Positions 8,712 through 17,029 of a stretch of 31,819 nt of DNA are shown here, piece by piece. How positions within the stretch are numbered: position 1 is the first letter of the stretch; each line of letters opens with the position of its first letter. Both the position numbers and the translations under genes were made by a program. The stretch spans positions 1 through 31,819 of the forward strand of contig JAAAJB010000419.1 in the NCBI GenBank assembly GCA_016098155.1. Reading direction: 5' to 3'. The notes beneath the pieces are model-generated. The model was given only the letters and a program-made list of their open reading frames with translations, did not search any database and had not been told where the DNA came from. The DNA comes from Actinomortierella ambigua (lineage: Eukaryota > Mortierellomycota > Mortierellomycetes > Mortierellales > Mortierellaceae).

Positions 8712-8961
8712 ATGCTGAGGCACTCAGAACTCAACAGCTTTTTTAACCACACAAGTGGCCACCCCACCTCCAGATAAACAGCCCTATCATAAGACATCCT
8801 TTTTTCTTGCTCTTTCCGCGTTCCCTTTATGCTTTTGTCGTCGCTTTTTCCTTCTTCCCTCTACCCCTTCTCCACTCCTTTGGTCACTTGGCGCGCGTCC
8901 CCTCCCCCTTCTTTATCTTTAGTCTTTCTGCATCCCCTTGATCTTGATTTTTTGGGCCCCT
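8712..8961 (+). other. Spacer and CT-rich distal promoter of array gene 4
   Basis: Contains a block (about 8712-8800) shared with the region before gene 2 (about 3927-4010): GCTGAGGCA, then CCACACAAGTGGC, CACCCCACCTCCA and CAGCCCTATCATAA in the same order. CT-rich DNA follows. No gene seen. Confidence 0.6.
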
Positions 8962-9082
8962 CTCTTTTTTGCATCCCTCCTGGTGTTCTTGATGTAAGCC
9001 ATTCCTCCTCTTCGCCATGCCCATGGTCTCTCTCCTGAACTAACCAGAGTCTCCATGATATCAACCCTCTTGGCCTATAAAA
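8962..9082 (+). promoter_or_regulatory. Array promoter 4: conserved upstream block and TATA box
   Basis: Degenerate form of the block: TCTTCGCCATGCCC in place of the CCGCGATGTC core, then GTCTCCATGATAT, and TATAAAA at 9076-9082. Confidence 0.6.
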
Positions 9083-9488
9083 GCAACTTACACCCACACT
9101 CGCTCATGACAACCATCGCAAATCCCATCGAGCTGCCAAATCAAACAGATCCCCCTCCTCTTTCTGCTCCAGGTAAGGCGTCAAGACAACATCATTGGAT
9201 CCTGATTAACGAGGCCTGTTGTGAGCTAGCACTAACCCGAGTAATTCACGGTGACACTCAAAACTCTCACAGGACACACTGCTCTAACCGCCTTAGACGT
9301 CGTCACAAGAGCCAGTACAGAACACCTTCCCAGACCTATTCAAGACGCTCACACGAAAGTTCGCAAGCTCTGACCAGTTCTTCGTAAGAATCCAGCAGTG
9401 CTGTCTTTTTTTTTCTTCGAAGAGTAGCCGCATTTGTACCTAAGGCTGACCAGGTTTTTTCATCCCTTTTGGCAGATCCATGCTAACG
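9083..9488 (+). other. 5' leader of array gene 4 with two predicted introns (9173-9320 and 9384-9475)
   Basis: Leader exon 1 ends in TTCTGCTCCAG before GTAAGG (9173). Acceptor AGTACAG ends at 9320. Shortest middle exon of the set (63 b, no ATG). Donor GTAAGA at 9384, CTGAC near 9446, acceptor GGCAG ending at 9475. An ATG near 9106 in leader exon 1 may precede the transcription start or form a short upstream ORF. Confidence 0.5.
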
Positions 9489-9833
9489 ATGCATCCAAAA
9501 GTCGGTGTTCTTGGCTCTATCACCATCTTGGCTGCATTCACCCTTTCCGTGTATGCGAATTGCAGCCCTGACCGCCAAGCAACATGCGACAAGTTTTGTA
9601 GTCTCATGAAAGACCAACCATTGCAGTCGTATTGCGCACATGTCACTAATCGTGGCATTTCAAAATGCCGTGTTGGGGAAGACGAATGCCAGGAGCCAGA
9701 GGTGACGGCGACCTGTAAGGATTTTCAAGAATCAGGAACATGCGTTGACTGTACGTGCACAATCAACTTGGAGGGAAACCCTGTCGCATCATGCAATGAT
9801 GTAGAAGAATATTGTGAAAACGACAATCCCTAG
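9489..9833 (+). CDS. Secreted 12-cysteine protein, array member 4
   Basis: 114 residues from the ATG shared by all paralogues. A second in-frame ATG at 9480 would add three residues (MLT) before the signal peptide; it exists because this unit has ATCCATG where others have a C/T-rich leader, and it would be the first ATG in the spliced exon. Signal peptide at about residues 1-23. Twelve cysteines spaced 7-3-11-10-6-8-8-2-1-11-6, with CVDCTC near residues 85-90. Promoter, leader and AATAAA are present. Function unknown; secretion supported by the leader peptide. Confidence 0.85.
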   Translation: MHPKVGVLGSITILAAFTLSVYANCSPDRQATCDKFCSLMKDQPLQSYCAHVTNRGISKCRVGEDECQEPEVTATCKDFQESGTCVDCTCTINLEGNPVASCNDVEEYCENDNP

Positions 9834-9877
9834 TAGTAAGGCGCCAGCCAGGTCAGCAAGCGACACAAACAAAAACA

Positions 9878-9883
9878 AATAAA
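9878..9883 (+). terminator. Polyadenylation signal AATAAA, array gene 4
   Basis: AATAAA about 45 b after the stop. Unlike the other units, no transposase relic follows: the next promoter begins within about 330 b (9884-10209), and that gap holds only CT-rich DNA and a short unmatched stretch. Confidence 0.65.
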
Positions 9884-10209
9884 TGTCCTATCGACACAAT
9901 TCACCAGTGCAAGACGGCTCATGCAGCGATTAGCCCCTGGGCGGTGGAGTTTAGCGAGGCCGCTAGTTCTTCCTCATATCTGCTGTCAAGTGTCTTTGAA
10001 AAAGGACCAGCGAAGATACACCTTGTAGGAAATACAGTAACATCCTTTTTTTTTTTGGCTCTTTCTGCGTTCCCTTGATCCTTTTGACGTCCCCCTTTTC
10101 CTTCCTCGTCCCACTCCTTTTCCGCCCCATTGATCATTTTTGGCGCCCCTCTTTATCTTTCTGGATCTTTTTTTTTGTGCCTCTTCTTTTCTGTTACGTC
10201 TTTCCATAT

Positions 10210-10321
10210 CCTATGTCTCTTTTTCGGCACCCTTCCAGGTGTCCTGGTATTTGGCAGGCCACCGCTTCGCGGTACCATACAGAGCAGCGTTTCCAGGATG
10301 TGACCATCTTGACGTATAAAA
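10210..10321 (+). promoter_or_regulatory. Array promoter 5: eroded block with intact TATA box
   Basis: The upstream block is poorly preserved (CGCTTCGCGGTACC, then GTTTCCAGGATGTG), but TATAAAA survives at 10315-10321. It drives the broken member 5. Confidence 0.55.
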
Positions 10322-10822
10322 GGAAGTTGCTCACACACTCACGACATTAACAACAACAATTACAAAATCCCACCGAGCTGCCACACCAAACAGACCCCTT
10401 CTTCTTTCTGTTCTTGGGGGGATCTTTACGACAATGTTATTGGAGGGGGGAGGCGTAGAACACAATACCCTTACAGTATCATTGGACCCGTATCAAGGAA
10501 CCCTGCTATGAGCTATCACTAATATAATTTGCCCCACGACTGCGATCCACGGTGGTGCTCAATACGCTCGTAGTACACACTGCTCCAGCCGCCTTAAACG
10601 TCGGCATCGTCACAAGAGCCAATACAGAAAACCTTCACAGACCTATTCAAGTCGTTCATGCGAACGTACGCAAGATCGAAATCTTTATCCTTTCATTTCT
10701 GGCCAGTTCCTCATAAGAATCCAGCTGTGCACTATACTTTTTTTTTCTTTTCATCAAAGGGTAGCTGCATTTGTACCTGACCAGCGCCTTGTCCGTCCCT
10801 TTATATCAGCCTCGTTCTAACG
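10322..10822 (+). other. Leader of broken array member 5, both splice donors lost
   Basis: The leader is alignable to the other units, but both conserved donors are gone. At about 10411-10420, the CAG-GTAAGG site is replaced by a G-rich TTGGGGGGATC sequence. At about 10713, the second GTAAG reads ATAAG. The acceptor-like ATATCAG before the start (ending 10809) remains. A 30-40 b G-rich insertion lies near 10436-10460. Confidence 0.5.
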
Positions 10823-11029
10823 ATGAATCCAAAAGTCAGTGTGTTCGTGGCTCTATCGCTACCTTGGCTGTATTCACCTTATCCGTGCATGCGGCGTGCA
10901 AGCATCCCTGATCGCGAAGAAAAATGCTTCTGCCTCGCAAGGGCAGGACATCGGTTTCAAATTGTCAACGTGACGCTCGTCATGACTATTGTCAAATGCT
11001 ATGACGATAGGTTGCGTTGCTATCGATAG
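10823..11029 (+). pseudogene. Broken secreted 12-cysteine protein, array member 5
   Basis: The first four codons match its paralogues with one change (MNPK). A two-base insertion near 10840 then throws the signal peptide out of frame. A further indel near 10905-10912 restores the original frame at DREEKC, and the central cysteine region is replaced or deleted. A final stretch with DD--LRC-type spacing resembles the normal C-terminus and ends at 11027-11029. Only four cysteines remain in the open frame after the shifts. Both leader splice donors are also lost, so the gene is very probably dead. It gives a natural reference for which leader features matter in the intact copies. Confidence 0.8.
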
Positions 11030-11157
11030 AACTGTAACAGATGTTGCCCAGTTGCATGCCACCCTTGGCATTGACACTCTACATTCATCGCGTCTTGAGA
11101 TCACCGGGGGGGGGATGCTAACACACAAGTGGGTTACTTGGCCTGATGCCCGTTGAA
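11030..11157 (+). pseudogene. Short transposase relic fragment behind member 5 (R5)
   Basis: Contains the GTTGCCCAG segment and the ATTGACACTCTACATTCATCGCG stretch (given here in part) equivalent to the pre-catalytic helix of relics R1-R3, followed by CAACACACAAG-type sequence. A run of nine G near 11105-11113 interrupts it. Everything from the first-Asp motif onward is missing and is replaced by the unit 5/6-specific tail. Confidence 0.6.
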
Positions 11158-11400
11158 GGACGACAAAACATGTCGTCCAGCTGTACGGCGGCCTCTGGCT
11201 CTGGGTCCCGTGGACTGTTATGGCAATACCAGGTGTAACACATTATGATCGTGGCCAATGCCAAACAACGTTTATTAGACACAGGATTTTTAAAGTGCAA
11301 AAAGCAAAGCCGCGACTTTGATCGCTTTGCCCTATCGACATCAACTCGATATGAATGATGAAAGTCAAGTGTTTGCCCACGTTGCTGAATCATAAGCATT
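11158..11400. repeat. Unit 5/6-specific tail, copy 1, with hairpin
   Basis: Aligns with 14195-14440 but has no counterpart in units 1-4. It begins with a perfect 8-b inverted repeat, GGACGACA (11158-11165) and TGTCGTCC (11171-11178). Shared parts include GTTATGGCAATACCAGG, GATCGTGGCCAATGCCAAA, a TTTATTAGACAC stretch and GATATGA-TGATGAAAGT. No gene is evident; open frames on the minus strand differ between copies. Confidence 0.6.
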
Positions 11401-12865
11401 GCATGTTGAACTACCCAGTCACCAAGTGACTGCCAGAAGGGGAACTGTCGCAACATGTCGATGTACTAGAGGGTGCTATTGTCCATTTCACTTTTTTGTT
11501 GTTCGCAATCGTTGTAGGACAAATAAGTGAGGGCTTCTTCAGGGGGATTCCTGCGAGGCAAGAGATTATTCTCCAAACAAGCAATCCAAGTTCACATCAA
11601 AAAAATCTGAAAGGCACAATAAAGTATGGGGCCTTAAGAAAGATCTGGCAGGTGTTTGTCGTACTGACATATATCACAACTAGTAGCAACTTTAGAGCAC
11701 ACATCATGGGGTAGGCGACGACCATGCTGATGTAAATGTTGTTGGAGCAAAAGTAGCGGAGATCCCTGGGAAGGCCCTGAATGCAATTCATCGAAACCGT
11801 GGCCAGTGCGTTACCCCGAGCTGACCGTGGCGCGAGACTGCCGTGTTCTGCATGGCCAATGCAAGCAATTGACCACGAAGCAATTTTACTTATATGATAG
11901 AACAATGGCCCGTGGCAATGCTTTCCTGTGCCATCATCTATTACGAATATTATGGTGGTCTCTAGTCGTTTACACCTTTCTCCAGTAAGATAGCCCAACG
12001 CTCGCCAGCAATCGAAAACAAAAGAAGGAGAGATGAAGCTGGCTTCCTTGATGCACCGAAATACTAAGTGTCGATGACGCCAAGTGACGGTGTCCCACCT
12101 CAGCATGACTCGCACCAGAACAACACGAACCCCTTCCTTTCATAGGCATTTCTGACAATCACAACAACACCACCACCGCCGCCATCAAAGCGACACACCT
12201 TGCAGGGGTAGGCATTGGTGTTGAACTAAGAAGGTGAGAAAGGAAAGTTCTTCTCACCCGCCATACCAAGCATTGTACCAATGCGGATGCAGAAAATGCA
12301 GCCATTCAAACGGGAGGGGGGGACCAGGACACAAGCTAAAGATGGACACTCCTGACAGACTGAACAAGGAAGACATCTTTGCAGGCTCATGGACCTCAGC
12401 CTCCTGGTGCATGATTCCTATGGATTACCCATTCCACTGTTTCTTGCAGTGCTCTTTCCTCACTCCCCAATCAAGCTTGTGTCTGATCCAGTTAGACCCT
12501 TGCCTGCTCTTGGACGTGCTTTCTGGATTGCTGAAGTTTTGCGAGAGTGCTATCAAAATTGCACACAAAGGTTGGTAACTCGCTGACCAATGGGTCTGTT
12601 TCCTTCATCATGAATGTTCGGCTCTTACCCTCTCTGAAAATCCATTGTCTCCGCCGTTAAGCATGCCGTACAGCTGCTACATGACGGTGGAGTAGAGACA
12701 AGATGACTATGTAGGATTGAGGATCATGTACGGTGGGGAGAGCTCCCTTGACTGAACTTTGAAAGTACAGAGCAAGGAGGAGTCCAGACGGCATTCCTTG
12801 GTCGTTTTGGCGCCCCCTTCCTTCTTTGTTTATTTAGCCTTTCCGCATCCGCTGGATCTTTTTTT
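11401..12865. other. Unit 5-6 spacer with unexplained unique sequence
   Basis: About 1.4 kb not matched elsewhere in the window. It holds a 172-codon open frame on the minus strand (12115 to 11597) with no domain I can assign, and on the plus strand an open stretch at 12389-12586 of rather protein-like composition (Leu/Pro-rich, then AFWIAEVLRECYQNC). No convincing start, promoter or splice set accompanies either. They may be fragments of a gene or element inserted in the array. A TTGTTGTTCGCAATCG stretch near 11496-11511 resembles the end of the inverted block at 6366-6380. Confidence 0.35.
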
Positions 12866-12992
12866 TTTTGGGCATCCCTCCTGATGCCCTTGATGTTTGG
12901 CATTCTTCCTCTCCGCAATGTCTCCTGAAGAAAGTAGTATCTCAATGATATGTATTGATTCGTTCTCTCATCGACCATCTTAACTTATTAAA
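12866..12992 (+). promoter_or_regulatory. Array promoter 6: conserved block with weakened TATA box
   Basis: TTCCTCTCCGCAATGTC and ATCTCAATGATATGT match the conserved block, but the TATA box reads TATTAAA (12986-12992), where the other five units have TATAAAA or TATAAAT. Confidence 0.6.
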
Positions 12993-13403
12993 GGAGTGTG
13001 ACCCTCAACATTCACAACAACAACCTCAGTCCCATCGAGCTGCCAAACCAAACAAACCTCTTCTTCCTTTTGCTCAAGGTAAGACCTTAGGACAGCATCG
13101 TTGAATCCGAATCAATGAGCCCTGCCATGAGCTACCACTAATCAGATCATTCCCGATTTCAACCCTACTCTCACAGGATACACTGCCTTGACCACCTTAC
13201 ACATCGTCACACGAGTCAATACAGGACATCTTCCCAGACCTATTCAACACTTTCGCGTGAGCACACGCAAGCGAAATCCTTCTTCTTCTATTTCCGACCA
13301 GTTTCTCGTAAGAATACAATAGTGTCGTCATTACTCATCGACGAGTAGCTGCATTTGTGCCTGAACCTGACCAGCGTTTTTGTTCATTCCTTTATGACAA
13401 ACG
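12993..13403 (+). other. 5' leader of array gene 6; last intron acceptor deleted
   Basis: Donor GTAAGA at 13079 and acceptor AATACAG ending at 13224 support intron 1. The second donor GTAAGA at 13318 is kept. A 10-b deletion between TATGACA and AACGATG removes the CAG acceptor and the 13-b leader exon seen in all other members. The nearest remaining acceptor is CTGACCAG ending at 13374, which would give a 57-b intron. Any transcript then keeps an ATG at 13394 that opens a 28-codon ORF (13394-13480) overlapping the main start out of frame. Confidence 0.55.
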
Positions 13404-13772
13404 ATGTATCCAAAAGTCGGTGTTCTTGGCTCTATCGCTATCTTGGCTGTATTCACTCTATCCGTGCAGGCGGAGCCTGAGATCTCGAAGTGCAGCGACT
13501 CTGACCGCCAAGCAAAATGCGCAAGCCTTTGTAATCTCTGGAAAGAAAAGAACGCGAGATTGTTTTGCATTAACAACTTTGACGCAGTCAAACCAACATG
13601 CACTGTTGATGGGTCCAAAACTTGCTCGGACTTTCCAAATTTGGAGGCGACCTGTAAAGCGTTTCAAAATTCAGGAACGTGCGTTACCTGCATGTGTTAT
13701 GGTGATTCTGAGGGCAAAAGCGTCGCTTCATGCGAGGATGACAAGCAACTCTGTCGATCTGATGACGAATAG
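13404..13772 (+). CDS. Secreted 12-cysteine protein, array member 6
   Basis: 122 residues. Signal peptide at about residues 1-23 (MYPKVGVLG start, a His-to-Tyr change at residue 2). The mature N-terminus is five residues longer than in its relatives before the first cysteine. Twelve cysteines spaced 8-3-11-10-7-9-8-2-1-11-6, with CVTCMC near residues 91-96. The ORF is intact, but the TATA box is weakened, the leader acceptor is deleted and an overlapping upstream ORF is exposed, so translation may be reduced or absent. Closest to member 3 in the mature domain. Function unknown; secreted. Confidence 0.8.
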   Translation: MYPKVGVLGSIAILAVFTLSVQAEPEISKCSDSDRQAKCASLCNLWKEKNARLFCINNFDAVKPTCTVDGSKTCSDFPNLEATCKAFQNSGTCVTCMCYGDSEGKSVASCEDDKQLCRSDDE

Positions 13773-13812
13773 TTATGTAAGGCGCCAACCAGGTCACCAC
13801 GCGACGCAAACA

Positions 13813-13818
13813 AATAAA
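13813..13818 (+). terminator. Polyadenylation signal AATAAA, array gene 6
   Basis: AATAAA about 41 b after the stop in the conserved 3' UTR (CAACCAGGTCACCACGCGAC just upstream). Confidence 0.65.
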
Positions 13819-13919
13819 CATCTCTCCATAAGACGGCTGTAACTGTCGAGACTGCAGTCAAACTCAAATATGTCCAATGAATTTCATATTACGGTACCCT
13901 AACTCAGTTCAACTCAGAT

Positions 13920-14165
13920 AGTTTGAAGTTCTCTATTTTCGCGAGATGTTTACGAGAAGGGCTTGAGGCTGTTCTGTACGAAGTACGGAATCGTTGGATT
14001 GTTTTTTTTTTAATACCTTGTCGGTTGCTTTTGGTTCGTGTTGCTGTCGATTACAACTGGAACGAGTGTTGCCCAGCCGCAGGCCGCCTTTGGCATTGAC
14101 TAGAGGCACTGTGACACTCTAAACTCATCGTGCCAACGGAGGCACTGGTGGATGGTAGCATACAA
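13920..14165 (+). pseudogene. Transposase relic fragment behind member 6 (R6)
   Basis: Contains the N-terminal helical region (TTTCGCGAGATGTTTACGAG and following) and the pre-catalytic helix equivalent (about 14100-14150), both broken. It stops before the first catalytic Asp, as in R5, and passes into the unit 5/6-specific tail. Confidence 0.6.
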
Positions 14166-14194
14166 GTGAGTTACTTGACCTGATGCCCGTAGAA

Positions 14195-14440
14195 GGACGA
14201 CAAAACACGTCGTCCAACTGCACGTCGGCTTTTGTTTGACCCTGTGTTCCGTGGGTTATTATGGCAATACCAGGAGAAGGCCATTCTGATCGTGGCCAAT
14301 GCCAAAAAAAAAAACATTTATTAGACACGGGATTTTAAACTAGAGAGAGCAATACTGCGGGTCTTTGTCCTCTTGACGTCAACTTGATATGAGTGATGAA
14401 AGTTGAGCGTTAGTCCACGGTGTTATAATCGCAAGCGTTT
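14195..14440. repeat. Unit 5/6-specific tail, copy 2, with hairpin
   Basis: Homologue of 11158-11400. The inverted repeat is GGACGAC (14195-14201) and GTCGTCC (14209-14215). An A run of 12 at about 14306-14317 replaces the CAACG of copy 1. Confidence 0.6.
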
Positions 14441-15449
14441 TCAGAAAGAAGTAAGCAGATCATGTCTACCTGTGTCACCGAAAAGACCCTTCAAAGAACA
14501 AGCACACATAACGCGAACCTATCCTAGAGTTTCGCCGTGATTTCATACTGCGCCCAACCATCCACTCACCTAATAACTACAAGGATGGAAATGTCATAAC
14601 ACTTCTCGTACCAAAGGGGTTACATTGTCATTCCTTCCGCTACTTCACATTTCTAAGTGAGCTTACGAACCCTATAAACAAGAGTATTCTCAGTTAGTAC
14701 ACGATTTTCGACAACTATTCTATTTCCTTTCATGAGATATAAATCAATCTTCACAAACTGTCGTACATCAAGCATTAGTCATAGCGGAGATGGCGAGATG
14801 TTGGATTTGGAGAGCGCTTTCGCGATATGTACTGAGCCTCTCCTCTTCGGCAGAGAATGAAATGTGGGTGTAGGCGAGAAGTGAAGGACTGAGGCTGATC
14901 TTCTCTCGCGGAATTTTTGCGCCATGAGAGCATCAGCAGATCGACACCTCTGTTTCTACTGGTTTGCCACAGCAATGTCGCGAGCATTAGTAGTGCAAGG
15001 TAATATCCTTCTCGGTGAACACCATGCTTGTTTGGATAAGGCCATCAGTTTTTTTTTTTCAGAAATATCTTCTTACTCATCGGTGTGTTCGCAAATTGCG
15101 TTGCGAGCGATCCTCGTTGCGCTATCTTGTGCTTGACTCGCTGTTCCTCGGAGCTGTATCTACCTGTAGGCTTCGTGGTAAACTTCATCGTTGACCTACA
15201 CCTTTCGAACCCCGTCACCCCACGTGCATCATATTGCAAGCGTACGCCTTTTCAAAAGGATTGCGCTAATGCTCATCAACAAGAATGTAATCCTGGAATA
15301 TCTTCATCCTGACAAGAATTTGCGGGGTCAATGAGGCTTCATTCGGTGACTTCACTGAGCGACCCCCCTGCATCAGCGATCTGAAATGAGAGTTCGTTCC
15401 TTTAGCATGCTTGGAGCACGCATAAGGAGGAAAAGAAAAAAAATCTAGA
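14441..15449. other. Intergenic region at the right edge of the array
   Basis: No homology to the array units and no convincing gene. Open frames are short and lack domains. The part nearest 15449 should include the 3' UTR of the minus-strand epimerase gene. Confidence 0.5.
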
Positions 15450-16910
15450 CTAACCATCGATGATCCCAAACTCGAAACGCGTCCGTGCACGATACTGCTG
15501 GCCGCCCCGGCGGAGCAAGACCTGGGGCAACCAGGCCGGATGATGGACGGCGTCCGGGAAGCGCGAGGCTTCGATGCAGAATCCGACATGTGCGCCATAG
15601 CCGGCGGCAGCCTTGCCTGTGGTGGTGGTAATAGCGGTAGTAGTAGTAGTATGGGCGTCGATGAGGGCCGGAGGCACGTGGACCCAGTTGGCAGTGTAGA
15701 GTTGGAAGCCCGGTTCGGTGGTCGAGACGGCCAGGCGGATGTGAGAGTCTGGAGAAGATATTTTGGCGAGGACTGTCAGATCGTCGTTGTCATTTTCACT
15801 GCCGTTGCTGTCATTGCTATTGTTGTTGTTATATGCCTTTGAGACAAAAAAGTGGTCGTAGCCACGACAATGCTCCACCAGGGGCACGTGGCGCAGATCT
15901 TGACCAATGCGTTTGGCGACACGAAAATCCATCGTCGGTTGGTCGGCGAGCTGCACGAGCACACCTGTCGGCAGCGAGGTTGCATCCGTCTCGAGGTAGT
16001 GCTCAACGTTTTCCAATTGGAGCCAATGATCGAGACATGTTGCTGATATTGCTGTCATTGTTGCCTTGGGCATGCCGCTCGAGTCGGAGGAAGCGGATGA
16101 AATAGGCCGAGGTGGTGATGGTGGCGGTCGGACACCGTCAAGATTGAAATAGGCATGGTTGGTGAGAGAGACTATCGTTTCCTCGATGCTACTGCCACTA
16201 CCAGTTCCTTTGCCCTCCTTCTCCTCTTCTTCTTCCATCAGGCGGGCCCTGTAGACGATCTCAAGGGCCCTGTCGACTAGCGTGTACGTGCACTCGACGG
16301 AAAGCCGTCCAGGAAAGCCTTGGTCGAGATGCTCCGAGACGACGCGAAAAGTGATGGACGTACCCTTTCGCTGATCCTTCTTGCCCGGATCGTCGTTGTC
16401 GTGATCGTCGTTGACCACCTCCCAGTTCTTGTGGGACAACCCAGCGACACCTCCGTGCAGTGAGTGTGGGCCATTGTTCTTGTCTAGCGTGTACACTGTC
16501 GTAGGGTTGCCTGGTAGCGAGAGCTCTCCATTCCCAATGCTAAAGGGATCGAGAATTAAGAATAAAATAAACCGCGTTGGTCCCATTTCCTTCATGATAT
16601 CTCCTTTCAACACAGTTTTTTTTTTTTCTGGATGTTACCGATTGGCAATTCGTCCCACAGATGCCCCGAAATAAGGATCATGCAATGTCCGGTATGCCGT
16701 CAGGTCATCAAACCCAACGACAACGTCGCGTTGCTGTGCTTGGCTATCGGGCACCCATAGATGCGTTAGCGTCGCGCCGAGCGTCATCACCTGGCAAGCC
16801 ATGCCTGGACACGACGTTTCGTTCCTTAGCACAAACGACCGGATACGTGTCCCGGCTGGCAGACCTTGTCCTGGCACCGACAGTACCACTGGGTTTTCAT
16901 GAATGGGCAT
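15450..16910 (-). CDS. Aldose 1-epimerase (galactose mutarotase), two exons: 16910-16639 and 16539-15450
   Basis: Interconverts alpha- and beta-anomers of aldoses such as D-galactose and D-glucose, feeding the Leloir pathway; probably cytosolic. Joining the exons across a 99-b phase-2 intron (16638-16540, GTAACA to TTTAG) gives 453 residues and restores GRIANRIGNGELSLPG. Family motifs are present: NGPHSLHGG with His119, NHAYFNL with His219, GYDHFFV with Asp319, and the catalytic Glu414 in GFCIEASRFPDA; the C-terminus FEFGIIDG is complete. Fungal mutarotases are usually about 340-380 residues. The excess is low-complexity loops: E/K/G-rich (192-208), P/S-rich (228-246), Asn-rich (about 328-344) and Thr-rich (388-398), encoded by codon-repeat microsatellites. 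Start is the first ATG of the exon. It lies only 119 b downstream of the FHA gene's stop on the same strand. Confidence 0.9.
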
Positions 16911-16997
16911 GTCGCAGAAAATTAATTAATGTTGCAACATGGAAATGAGGGAGTAAGCACGTTTGTCACACAAAGACATGGTTATATATAACAAGTA

Positions 16998-17003
16998 TTT
17001 ATT
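16998..17003 (-). terminator. Polyadenylation signal AATAAA for the FHA-domain gene
   Basis: AATAAA on the minus strand 27-32 b past the FHA gene's stop codon, leaving under 90 b before the epimerase start codon. Confidence 0.6.
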
Positions 17004-17029
17004 GATTACAGAAAATTGCCCTCTTGGAT

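Noticed and set aside
11597..12115. BRCT-like similarity (ISPSFVFDCWRALG) in a minus-strand frame
   Set aside because: Only one short helix-like match, with no other BRCT features and no gene context; not enough to call.
1..14440. CRISPR-like interpretation of the repeated units
   Set aside because: Units are 1.3-3 kb and contain genes with introns and poly(A) signals; the context is eukaryotic.
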